From the NCBI GenBank assembly GCA_964596645.1, contig CAZQVB010000068.1, forward strand, positions 1-11,457: a stretch of 11,457 bases of DNA, in the 5' to 3' direction. Below are positions 1-7,567 of the stretch, in pieces. Every line of letters starts with the position of its first letter. Position 1 is the first letter of the stretch. The translations under genes were made by a program, and so were the position numbers. The notes under the pieces were generated by a model. That model was not told the origin of the DNA, searched no databases, and was given only the letters and a program-made list of their open reading frames with translations. The DNA comes from CAVQEK01 sp964596645 (lineage in GTDB: Bacteria > Bacteroidota > Bacteroidia > Cytophagales > Cyclobacteriaceae).

Positions 1-92
1 CCCGTGGAGTGAAATGCGCCAAGCTGGTGGTTTGGGACTAAAAACTTTTCAAAGCTTGAGCCAGTAAAAAGCAGGCCAATCTTTCAGCTGTT
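1..92. other. Non-coding left edge with fragments of a dispersed repeat
   Basis: No credible gene is seen here. The first 11 bases (CCCGTGGAGTG) recur at 10936-10946 and AAAGCTTGAG at 51-60 recurs at 11003-11012, in the same order and on the same strand. In both places a TGGTRGA-type tandem repeat lies nearby. This suggests the window begins inside a diverged copy of the intergenic repeat cluster seen at the right end. The similarity between these blocks is low, so homology is inferred and not shown. Confidence 0.35.
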
Positions 93-152
93 TCACCAAC
101 CAACCCACCATTCTACGAATCTACCAACCCACCAATCCACCAATGATTCTAC
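93..152 (-). repeat. Degenerate TGGTRGA-type short tandem repeat abutting murB
   Basis: Read on the minus strand, this is a run of about six imperfect 8-9-nt units such as TTGGTGGA, TTGGTGGG, TTGGTAGA and TTCGTAGAA. It begins at the murB stop codon (TAG, 151-149) and runs downstream of it. A run of the same unit type, in the opposite orientation, occurs at 10947-11000. The units are contiguous and lack unique spacers, so this is not a CRISPR array. No stem-loop plus U-run terminator was recognised beyond it. Confidence 0.6.
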
Positions 153-1165
153 ACCACATTCACTTCCGGCTCCAGCGATATGCCGAATTTCTCCTGAACA
201 CTATCGGTGATTTGTTGTGCCAGCTGAAGTACTTCAGCGCCGGTGCCCCCACCGTGGTTCACCAGCACCAGCGCCTGCTTGTCGTGTACGCCTACGGCAC
301 CCATTTTCCGGCCCTTCCAACCGCACTGCTCAATTAGCCAGCCAGCCGCTACTTTTACCTGGCCATCGGGCTGTTCATAGCCCGGCATGGCGGGAAAATC
401 CTTTACAATTTTCTGATATTCCCGCAATGAAAGCACGGGATTTTTGAAGAAGCTGCCGGCATTGCCCGTTGTGGCAGGATCAGGCAGTTTGGTTTGCCGA
501 ATGTGGACCACCGCATCGCTCACCGCTTGCAGCGTGAGCGTGTGCACGCCCTGGCTGCTCAGCGTGTCCATGATGGCGCCATAGCTGGTGTTGTATCGCG
601 GTGTTTTGAGAAGTCGGAAAGCCACATGGGTGATGATGTACTGACCACGCAGCCCACGCTTGAAGGCGCTGTCGCGATAGCCAAACTGCATGTCTATATT
701 GAGAAAATAATGCTTGTTACCTGTAATGATGTGATAGGCTTCTACGGCTTCAATATAGTCGCGCACCTCTACGCCATAGGCACCAATGTTTTGTATGGGA
801 GCCGCGCCCACTGTGCCTGGTATTAGCGACAAATTCTCCAGCCCTGCAAAGCCGGCACGTACACATTGCTGCACCAACTCGTGCCAGTTGACACCCGCGC
901 CTACTTTTACCCAGTAGAATTGATCGTCTTCTTTCACCACATGCACCCCCCCGATGGATATCTTGATCACCAGGCCGTCGAAGTCTTGCGTGAACAAAAG
1001 GTTGCTGCCCCCGCCGAGTACGAGCAGCTTTTCCTGCTTTATCCATGGCTCTTTCAGTAAAGCGCTCAACTGCTCTACCGACTGTATATCGATAAAATAC
1101 TTGGCATATACCCGGATTCCGAAGGTGTTGTATCGTGTGAGTTCGTAATGATGCTGAATATCCAT
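149..1165 (-). CDS. murB: UDP-N-acetylenolpyruvoylglucosamine reductase (MurB, type I)
   Basis: MurB is an FAD enzyme that uses NADPH to reduce UDP-GlcNAc-enolpyruvate to UDP-MurNAc, the second committed step of cytoplasmic peptidoglycan precursor synthesis. The 338 residues match the E. coli-type (type I) length. Visible landmarks are RYNTFGI near the N-terminus (11-17), the FAD-binding LGGGSNLLF (50-58), IPGTVGAAPIQNIGAYG (115-131), YRDS with the expected active-site Arg at 164, GNAGSFFKNP with the catalytic Ser at 238, AAGWLIEQ (273-280) and a C-terminal LEPEV with the expected catalytic Glu at 334. The protein ends four residues after that Glu, so the gene is complete. ATG at 1165-1163 is chosen because it directly precedes the conserved start of the family and lies 19 nt after the preceding stop. 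It is the last gene of a minus-strand run, behind two exported repeat-protein genes. Confidence 0.97.
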   Translation of the reverse strand: MDIQHHYELTRYNTFGIRVYAKYFIDIQSVEQLSALLKEPWIKQEKLLVLGGGSNLLFTQDFDGLVIKISIGGVHVVKEDDQFYWVKVGAGVNWHELVQQCVRAGFAGLENLSLIPGTVGAAPIQNIGAYGVEVRDYIEAVEAYHIITGNKHYFLNIDMQFGYRDSAFKRGLRGQYIITHVAFRLLKTPRYNTSYGAIMDTLSSQGVHTLTLQAVSDAVVHIRQTKLPDPATTGNAGSFFKNPVLSLREYQKIVKDFPAMPGYEQPDGQVKVAAGWLIEQCGWKGRKMGAVGVHDKQALVLVNHGGGTGAEVLQLAQQITDSVQEKFGISLEPEVNVV

Positions 1166-1184
1166 TCCGGCTTTTATAGGGCTG

Positions 1185-4100
1185 TTAGAAACTGCGTTTC
1201 AACTTAATTTTGTCGAATGCTGGCTGTGATATATTGCCCGCTTCGTCGCGCAATTGTATATACAGCGTTTTTTCTCCATCATCGCCGCTGAGGGTGAAAT
1301 CAGGGATCATCCCCTGAAATGCCTGCCATGCTGCATTCTCAAAAGTGGCGCTTTCAGAAATCATCATTTCAGCAGCGTGGTGTGCCCGCACCGATAGCTT
1401 CACCTTCTTCTCCGGGTGGTTGCTCCACTCAGCATCACCGTCAATCACAAACCCATCTATGGTGGGGGCTGTGGTATCGAGCGTGATGGTAGCCGATATG
1501 GTTTCCGTCGTGTTGCCTGCCTCGTCGGCGAATTGTACAAAGTATTGCTTGTCCCCGTCTGGCTCTGCCAGCATTACCTCTTTGCGGTCGGTATAGGGCT
1601 CCCAGTTTGTATCTCGAAAATGGTCGAAGCGGCTTATGCGCATGCGGGTAGCGCCTTCGGCCGACAGTTGCAGTACTATTTTTCCATCGCGCTGTGTGAC
1701 AAAAGGCGACCCGTCGTCAATGCTGACAGCGGGTTGGGCAGGTGGGTGAATATCGACCTGAATGCTGGTGGAAACGGTCTCAGATTCATTGCCTGCGGCA
1801 TCACGGAAGCGTGCAAAAACAGCGGCTTCCGTACCGCGCACGTCCAGCAGCCAATCATCCTTCACGGTGATGAACTTGATCCAGTGTGCATCCTCAAAAT
1901 TTGGGCTGTTGCTCAGCATCATTTCATCTGCGCCTGAGGCTGAAAGGTGCAGCTGACACTTGCCCGAAGCGTCGGTTGCATAGCGGGCGCCTTTATTGAT
2001 GCTGAGGTTTGCCTCGGCCGGCGGCACCCTGTCCAGAATGATTTTCGCGCCATTTTCACGTGTCACATTTCCCGCTTCATCTCTAAACAGTGCATACACC
2101 GTCTTTATGCCATCCTCCCCGCTCAGCACCCAATCCTTGCTGTTTTGATAGGGCTCCCATGCCAGCGATACCGCCGTAGTATCGAGCTGAACAAAGGTGG
2201 CGTTGCTCACGATCATTTGCCTGGCCCCTTCTACGTCGAAGTTGAGCGTAACTTTTTTCTGAACGTCATTGGTGTACTGCGCCCCATTATTGATGGTGAT
2301 TTTTTTGACCACCGGTGGCGCATAGTCCAACATCACGCTCTTTTGAATAGCCTCCGACACATTGCCGGCAGCATCTCTAAAGCGAATGAATATATCCTGC
2401 TTTCCTTCGGCATCCTTGAGCGTCCAGCCTACCATGGCTTTGTAAGGCATCCACTCCGCACCCTCAAAAGTGGGCGAACCACTAATCATGACGTGACTCG
2501 CTCCTTCGGCACGCAGGGCTATGGCCATTTTGCCATTTCTGTTTCTCACCCATTGCTCATTGTTGTTTACGACCACCTCCATCTCTTCTGGCGGTGTACG
2601 CTTCAGCAGAATGGTGGCCGTATATACTTTGGATGGATTGCCTGCTTTATCTTGAAACCTCAAGAATACCGTCTTGGACCCATCTTCCCCCTCCAGCTGC
2701 CAATCCTCCAATTGAGCCAGTGCTGGCTGTAGCTTCACCTGGCCAATGTCCGGGTTGTTGGATATCTGCATGCCCACGGCATCCTGGTCGAAGTGTATAT
2801 GCAGTGTTACTTTTGCTTCGGCGTGATTGGTGAAGGCTGCTCCACCATTGATCTTTATGCCCCCTTCCGGCGGCTTGGTGTCGAGCATCACTGTGGTAGA
2901 AACGACCGGAGTTGCGTTGCCTGCTTCATCTTTGTAGCGGGCAAAGATGGTCTTTTTGCCGTCTCCGGGGGATAAAGCCCAACCGTTGCGCAAGGCAGAA
3001 AAAGGCTCCCACTGTTGATTGGGGCTTATGTTGCCTGTATTGCTGTATTGTGCATAGGCGGCGTCTTGTACATCGGCATGTAAGTTCACACTTAGGTCTC
3101 GCACCCATTCGGCACCTTCATTTACGCTGAGGCCCGTCACCTTGGGCGCGCTTCTGTCGAGGATAATTTCGGCGCTTGCCGTTGGCGAAGGGTTTTTAGC
3201 TTCATCAAACAATTTAAGATAAACCGTTTTTAGGCCGTCGGTTTCGGCAGGCAGAGGCCAATCGTCTATACTGTTGGAAAAGGGGATTGGCCGAGCGTCT
3301 TTAAAATCAGGGGAAGTGCCCAGCAGCATCATGAAGCCCTGGGCGTTGCTTCTGGGCACTATCTTTATATCGACTTTGCCATTCGGTTCATTGGTGTATT
3401 GCTGTCCCGCGTTCAGCACAATAGTGGGTGGCGGTGGTCCTTGAGATTTGTAAATGACTGTGGCCTCGGCGGGGGTGGTGCTTTTATTTCCTGCTTCATC
3501 TATAAAATAGGCCCTCAACATTTTGATGCCCTGGACGGAGTCAAACTCCCAGCGCATGTGCATGGCGCCGTTCTCGTCGGGAGTATAGGCTACCAATTCA
3601 GATCTGTCTTTAGATACCAGGCCTATTCTAGCGGCCCCTTCTGCTTTCATTTCTACCTTCACGGAAGGTGTACGGGTAAATTTCTCTCCACCATTTATGA
3701 TGAGTGTGCCCTGTTCCGTTGGGCGTGTGTCGAGTAGTATGGAGGCGCTTACGGTTTCGCTTTCATTGCCTGCCGCATCTCTGAACCTGGCATATACTTT
3801 TTTCTCTCCATCGCTATTGGTATCGATGATCCACTTCTTGCTGTGTACGTAGTTCTCCCATGCCGACTGGCCGAAGTTGGGTGCGTTGCTCAGCAGCATT
3901 TGTGCTGCTTCGTCGGCGAAGGCATTGAGCAGTACGCGTCCGAGCTTGTCGGTAGAGAATTTTTCGCCTTTGTTCAGCATTATTCTACAGTTCGCAGGCG
4001 CCTGCGTGTCGAGCACAATGCTGTGGTGCTCAATGGCCGATACATTGCCGGCACGATCTCTCAATCGTACATACACGCGCTTTTCTCCGTCGCCGGCTTC

Positions 4101-4382
4101 AAGTTCCAGCGTCACTTTTTGCGCCTGGTACGGTTGCCAGTCTGCATCAGACAAATCGGGCGTAGTACCCACCTGCATATCGGCTACCAGATTGTCTGGT
4201 ATTTTCATAGACTTGATTTCGACCACGATGGTGCGCTTATTGGTAAAGCGCGCGCCGTCGTTGATGCGCACACCGATCAGTGGAAGTGCTGCAGCCGAGA
4301 TGCTTACAGCAAGGAGTATCATGAGAAAGCCGACAGCAAAATAAGGTGCCATCACACTACGGAAATGTTTACCTGTTTTCAT
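1185..4382 (-). CDS. Exported protein of eleven tandem Ig-like repeats
   Basis: The 1065-residue protein starts with a Sec-type signal: basic residues at K2-R8, a hydrophobic run over about residues 13-30 and an Ala-rich cleavage region around 30-33. All of the rest is eleven imperfect repeats of about 93 residues. Each repeat opens with an IN-x-GA-x-(F/Y/W) strand, carries a middle (M)xISNxPxF...W.PY segment, then DG.KTVY..FRD.AGN.S, and closes with I.LD..PP. This is the bacterial Ig-like/cadherin-like sandwich repeat found in surface and adhesion proteins. Repeats 3, 5 and 6 are the most diverged (repeat 3 lacks the SN.P segment). There is no catalytic domain, C-terminal membrane helix, LPXTG motif or type IX sorting domain: the protein ends at the last strand of repeat 11. 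It follows the TPR gene by 57 nt and precedes murB by 19 nt. A periplasmic or surface structural or binding role is inferred; the ligand is unknown. Confidence 0.88.
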   Translation of the reverse strand: MKTGKHFRSVMAPYFAVGFLMILLAVSISAAALPLIGVRINDGARFTNKRTIVVEIKSMKIPDNLVADMQVGTTPDLSDADWQPYQAQKVTLELEAGDGEKRVYVRLRDRAGNVSAIEHHSIVLDTQAPANCRIMLNKGEKFSTDKLGRVLLNAFADEAAQMLLSNAPNFGQSAWENYVHSKKWIIDTNSDGEKKVYARFRDAAGNESETVSASILLDTRPTEQGTLIINGGEKFTRTPSVKVEMKAEGAARIGLVSKDRSELVAYTPDENGAMHMRWEFDSVQGIKMLRAYFIDEAGNKSTTPAEATVIYKSQGPPPPTIVLNAGQQYTNEPNGKVDIKIVPRSNAQGFMMLLGTSPDFKDARPIPFSNSIDDWPLPAETDGLKTVYLKLFDEAKNPSPTASAEIILDRSAPKVTGLSVNEGAEWVRDLSVNLHADVQDAAYAQYSNTGNISPNQQWEPFSALRNGWALSPGDGKKTIFARYKDEAGNATPVVSTTVMLDTKPPEGGIKINGGAAFTNHAEAKVTLHIHFDQDAVGMQISNNPDIGQVKLQPALAQLEDWQLEGEDGSKTVFLRFQDKAGNPSKVYTATILLKRTPPEEMEVVVNNNEQWVRNRNGKMAIALRAEGASHVMISGSPTFEGAEWMPYKAMVGWTLKDAEGKQDIFIRFRDAAGNVSEAIQKSVMLDYAPPVVKKITINNGAQYTNDVQKKVTLNFDVEGARQMIVSNATFVQLDTTAVSLAWEPYQNSKDWVLSGEDGIKTVYALFRDEAGNVTRENGAKIILDRVPPAEANLSINKGARYATDASGKCQLHLSASGADEMMLSNSPNFEDAHWIKFITVKDDWLLDVRGTEAAVFARFRDAAGNESETVSTSIQVDIHPPAQPAVSIDDGSPFVTQRDGKIVLQLSAEGATRMRISRFDHFRDTNWEPYTDRKEVMLAEPDGDKQYFVQFADEAGNTTETISATITLDTTAPTIDGFVIDGDAEWSNHPEKKVKLSVRAHHAAEMMISESATFENAAWQAFQGMIPDFTLSGDDGEKTLYIQLRDEAGNISQPAFDKIKLKRSF

Positions 4383-4439
4383 ATCTGTATATGGTCAGCA
4401 ACACTAAAAATTATTCTTCCTAAAAAATGAGCCGGCGCT

Positions 4440-5978
4440 CTACCGGCAGTGCTTTTTGAGCAGCTCCTGAGCATACTCGGAGCCGAGCTGGAAAGCCTTC
4501 TTCCAGTCCTGGCAGGCTTTTGCTTTATCCTTCAACTCCCAGTAAACCAGCCCCCGGTTGTTGTATGGTGTAGGTATGTCGGGGTTCAGGTTGATGGCTA
4601 CGGTGAAGTCCTGTATGGCATCCGCAGTCTGGCCCAGGTCATAAAGCAGGAGGCCGCGGTTGAAAAATATCTCCGGATTTTCAGGGTCGCTTATGATGGC
4701 CAGATCAAAATTTTTCATGGCGCTTTCCCCATCGCCCATTGCGTGATGCACCAATGCCCGCAAAAAGAAAACACCAGGAAACTCCGGGTCTATTTTAAAA
4801 GCCTTATCCAGATCGGCCAATGCCTGCTCATAGTTTTCCATGTTCATATAGGCACTGCTGCGGCTCAGATAGATGGAAGGGTCGTTGGGTGCCAGGGCGA
4901 GGGCTTTGTCATAGTCTGCCATGGCCTTATCGGCGTCATCGAGTGCCAGATATGCTGTGGCGCGTTGCACATAAAATTCAGGCTCAGCCGCAGAAAGCTG
5001 AATGGCCTTGGTGAAGTCTGTTGTGGCTTGTTTATAATTTTCCAACTGCAACAGAGCCAGGCCTCTGTTGTATAAGGCTTCGGGCATGCCGGGTTGTGCT
5101 GCCAGCACCTGATCAAAATCTGCCTTTGCTTCGGCGTATTCACCGAGATCGAGCAGCAGGGCGCCACGCTTATAGCGCATGGGCCAGCGGCCACTGTCGA
5201 GGGCAAGCCCGGCGTCGAGATCGTCGAGAGCAGTTTCCGGTGCGTCAGTTTCCAGCAGCAGCTCGGCACGGGCAAAGCGGGATGGGCCGTGGTATGGGTT
5301 TAAGTTGATGGCGAAGTCGTAATCTTTTAAGGCACCACGAAAATCGCCAAGATTTTCCTTGGCAAGTGCCCGCTGAAAATAATATGTTTCGTCCAGCGGA
5401 TCGCGTATGATGGCGTTGGTGAAGTAATATTTGGCGCTATCGGGCATGCCACGCATCTGGTGTGCCAGCCCTATGCCGTAGTAGGGCAGGTCTAAGTCGT
5501 CATCCAAACTGGCAGCCTGAAAATAATCATTGATGGCCAGGTTGAAATTTTCCAACTCCAGAAAGGCGTCGCCTCTGGCTACGAAGTAAAACGGGCTCTG
5601 CGGATTGAGCGCTACGGCTTTGTCGTAGGCATCGATGGCGGCAGTGTGGTCTGCCTTCAGAAACGATACATACCCAAGGTTGTACCAGGCGGTGTCATTT
5701 TCAGCATCCAAGGCTACGGCTGCTTGAAAGTCGGCCCTGGCGTTGTCGTACTGGCTGAGCTCCAGATAGGTGAGGCCGCGCAGCAGCAGCGCATCCGTCG
5801 ATTTGCCGCTTTTACTGATGTGGTTGTTGATCTGCGTGATGGCCTGAATGTACTGGCTGCTATCGAGCAGGCTGGCGGCGCTGTCGAGGTGGCTGTATGG
5901 TGAGGTGCGTTGTGCTAAAGCCTGAGTGCCGGCCACGGCCACTACCAGTACTATGGCGAAGTATACAATCCTGCGCAT
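4440..5978 (-). CDS. Exported protein of fourteen tetratricopeptide repeats
   Basis: The 512-residue product has an N-terminal signal (MRRIVYFAIVLVVAVAG followed by an Ala-x-Ala-type site near 20-22). From about residue 24 to the end there are fourteen TPR units, almost all exactly 34 residues with no linkers. They show the usual pattern: W/Y or F at helix A, G/A at position 8, L-x-x-Y/F, A at position 20, D-x-x-A-hydrophobic and a final L-x-P. The last unit contains KACQDWKKA and runs into a short capping helix (YAQELLKKHC). TPR superhelices are protein-protein interaction scaffolds; the signal places this one in the periplasm or at the outer membrane. ATG at 5978-5976 gives the signal peptide directly and is preceded by AAAGGGTAGAA. 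It is the first gene of the minus-strand run, so a partner role with the Ig-repeat protein downstream is a fair inference, but no partner can be read from the sequence. Confidence 0.93.
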   Translation of the reverse strand: MRRIVYFAIVLVVAVAGTQALAQRTSPYSHLDSAASLLDSSQYIQAITQINNHISKSGKSTDALLLRGLTYLELSQYDNARADFQAAVALDAENDTAWYNLGYVSFLKADHTAAIDAYDKAVALNPQSPFYFVARGDAFLELENFNLAINDYFQAASLDDDLDLPYYGIGLAHQMRGMPDSAKYYFTNAIIRDPLDETYYFQRALAKENLGDFRGALKDYDFAINLNPYHGPSRFARAELLLETDAPETALDDLDAGLALDSGRWPMRYKRGALLLDLGEYAEAKADFDQVLAAQPGMPEALYNRGLALLQLENYKQATTDFTKAIQLSAAEPEFYVQRATAYLALDDADKAMADYDKALALAPNDPSIYLSRSSAYMNMENYEQALADLDKAFKIDPEFPGVFFLRALVHHAMGDGESAMKNFDLAIISDPENPEIFFNRGLLLYDLGQTADAIQDFTVAINLNPDIPTPYNNRGLVYWELKDKAKACQDWKKAFQLGSEYAQELLKKHCR

Positions 5979-6178
5979 TTCTACCCTTTTTTAAAGAAAC
6001 AGCAATTTCAGCCGAAAATTTTTATTCGCATAGTGCTTGTACTAATTCCTGCGCTTCAGCACAATTTTGCCCACATTTCATGCTTGTCAGGTGGCTAATG
6101 GCACAGTTATTTGCCCGGCCCGCTGCTTCGCCACAGGGTGTATTTCTTATCTTCACCACGCATACCAACGGCGCATAT
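5979..6178. promoter_or_regulatory. Divergent intergenic region between the TPR and DUF2254 genes
   Basis: These 200 bp separate two divergently transcribed genes, so they should carry both promoters. I searched by eye for the Bacteroidota sigma-type signature (TTTG, about 19 nt, TAnnTTTG) on both strands and found no convincing full match. The assignment rests on gene layout alone. Confidence 0.35.
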
Positions 6179-7507
6179 ATGAAAATCAAATTTTTATACT
6201 TCTGGCACGAAATCAAGTACAGCTTCTGGTTTTTGCCATTGACCATCATGCTGGGCGGAGTGCTGCTGGCGCTTGCGGCCATCATCACAGACCAGTCGAT
6301 TGACTATACACCCACAGGCCGGCTCACCTACATCATGAGCGGTAGCGTAGATGCCGCCCGAAGCATATTATCCACCATATCAAGCGCCATGATGACGGTG
6401 GCCGGTACGGTGTTCTCCATCACACTGGTAGCCCTTACACTGGCTTCCACACAATTTGGCCCGCGACTGTTGCGCAATTTTATGAAAGACCGGCTCAACC
6501 AGGTCGTCCTCGGCGTGTACACCTCTACCTTCATCTATTGCCTTATTGTATTGCGCACTGTGCATTCTTCGGAAGCGCGCGACTTCATACCCAACGTATC
6601 GGTGCTGCTGGCTATAGTGGCCGCGGTATTCAATATTTTCCTGCTCATCCTCTTTATACACCATACGGCTACGGCTATTCAGGCCGACTCGGTCATTGCC
6701 AGTGTGAGCAAAGACTTACAGGAAACACTGGAAGATATGTATGCAGCGGATGGCGCCATCGAAGATGACATACTGCCTGTTGCGCAGGCCGACATCGATC
6801 GCTTTGAGCAGGACTGGGATGGCATGGATAAGAAGGTGTTGCCTGCCGAAGATTCGCGCTATGTGCAAGCGATAGATACCCGTTATCTGGTAAAACAGGC
6901 CGAGGAGCATGACTGGATGATAAGGGTGAAGGTGAAGCCCGGCGACTTCGTGATCAGCGGACAGCCGTTGCTGATCGTGGCTGGCGCCAGCGAACCGAGC
7001 GATGCACTGGATGTACTTAGGAAAAGCTTTGTGTATGGAAAAAAACGAACCGATACGCAGGACAGCATATTTGCCATAAACCAACTGGTGGAGGTTGCGG
7101 CCCGTGCGCTGTCGCCCGGCATCAATGACCCATTCACCGCCATCACCAGCATTCATCACCTCACATCGGCCATGTGCAGAATTGCCGCCGAGGAGTGGCC
7201 AAAGTCATACCTTGTCGATTCCAACAACAAGGTGGTGCTGCATTTTCGGCAATACCAGTTTGAGGATTTTCTCATTGCCTCCTTCAACCAGATCAGGATG
7301 TATGGCAAAGACAACAATTATGTAGTGCAGTCGCTGGCCAGGGCATATGAGAAAATCGGTAACAATGCGCGCAGCGAATACCGCCCATTGATAGCACAGC
7401 AGTTGGATTTGCTGAAGGAGACGGCAGATAGCAGCATTACGATGGTAGCGGAAAAAGAAAGGCTCAAAGCCTATTTCGATGCTGCTCAAGAAGCTGTGCG
7501 AGGATAA
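6179..7507 (+). CDS. DUF2254 family integral membrane protein
   Basis: The 442-residue product matches the DUF2254 family (a predicted membrane protein family of unknown function). Four hydrophobic segments lie at about 16-37, 64-89, 108-126 and 139-161, followed by a soluble C-terminal part of about 280 residues. Two family landmarks are present: ASTQFGPRLLRNF after the second helix (about 89-101) and RALSPGINDPFTA in the soluble part (about 308-320). The open frame extends upstream to 5897, but the extra 94 residues overlap the 5' end of the TPR gene on the other strand and look like no domain. ATG at 6179 begins MKIKFLYFWHEIKYSFWF, the expected short cytoplasmic start before helix 1. It is transcribed away from the TPR/Ig/murB run and is followed by the AT-rich cassette-like segment. 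Its cellular role is not known. Confidence 0.92.
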   Translation: MKIKFLYFWHEIKYSFWFLPLTIMLGGVLLALAAIITDQSIDYTPTGRLTYIMSGSVDAARSILSTISSAMMTVAGTVFSITLVALTLASTQFGPRLLRNFMKDRLNQVVLGVYTSTFIYCLIVLRTVHSSEARDFIPNVSVLLAIVAAVFNIFLLILFIHHTATAIQADSVIASVSKDLQETLEDMYAADGAIEDDILPVAQADIDRFEQDWDGMDKKVLPAEDSRYVQAIDTRYLVKQAEEHDWMIRVKVKPGDFVISGQPLLIVAGASEPSDALDVLRKSFVYGKKRTDTQDSIFAINQLVEVAARALSPGINDPFTAITSIHHLTSAMCRIAAEEWPKSYLVDSNNKVVLHFRQYQFEDFLIASFNQIRMYGKDNNYVVQSLARAYEKIGNNARSEYRPLIAQQLDLLKETADSSITMVAEKERLKAYFDAAQEAVRG

Positions 7508-7513
7508 GCCTCT

Positions 7514-7523
7514 ACGTATACGT
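7514..7523. repeat. 10-bp perfect palindrome downstream of the DUF2254 gene
   Basis: ACGTATACGT is its own reverse complement and lies seven bases after the DUF2254 stop codon. The overlapping 9-mer CTACGTATA (7512-7520) recurs at 9195-9203, just inside the right boundary of the S41 gene. It may be half of an old recombination site or a protein-binding site; a role as a terminator is unlikely because no U-run follows. Confidence 0.4.
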
Positions 7524-7554
7524 GCGTGTAGGTGGGTATTGAGCATAATCTGAA

Positions 7555-7567
7555 GTTAGTGGCAAGG
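7555..7567 (+). repeat. Left boundary box of the cassette-like segment (R'-like, GTTAGTGGC + AAGG)
   Basis: The 9-mer GTTAGTGGC (7555-7563) is the exact reverse complement of GCCACTAAC at 9185-9193, which overlaps the S41 gene stop codon. The 13-mer GTTAGTGGCAAGG also resembles CTTAACGGTAAGG at 9305-9317 in direct orientation (9 of 13 identical, three of the four differences transitions). In integron cassettes the 5' edge carries a GTTRRRY-type box whose complement lies at the start of the cassette's own attC. Here the strict GTT/AAC triplets are kept but the other R-box positions do not fit the consensus. Confidence 0.5.

Noticed and set aside
1947..2732. 261-codon plus-strand open frame inside the Ig-repeat gene
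   Set aside because: It is antisense to a clearly coding repeat protein; its length follows from the codon bias of the opposite strand, and it has no recognisable motif.
3843..4430. 195-codon plus-strand open frame antisense to the Ig-repeat gene start
   Set aside because: Shadow frame of the signal peptide and first repeats on the other strand, with no domain or start context of its own.
5897..6178. Upstream extension of the DUF2254 reading frame by 94 residues
   Set aside because: It overlaps the 5' end of the TPR gene on the other strand, shows no domain or conserved composition, and the family's N-terminal pattern starts at the ATG at 6179.
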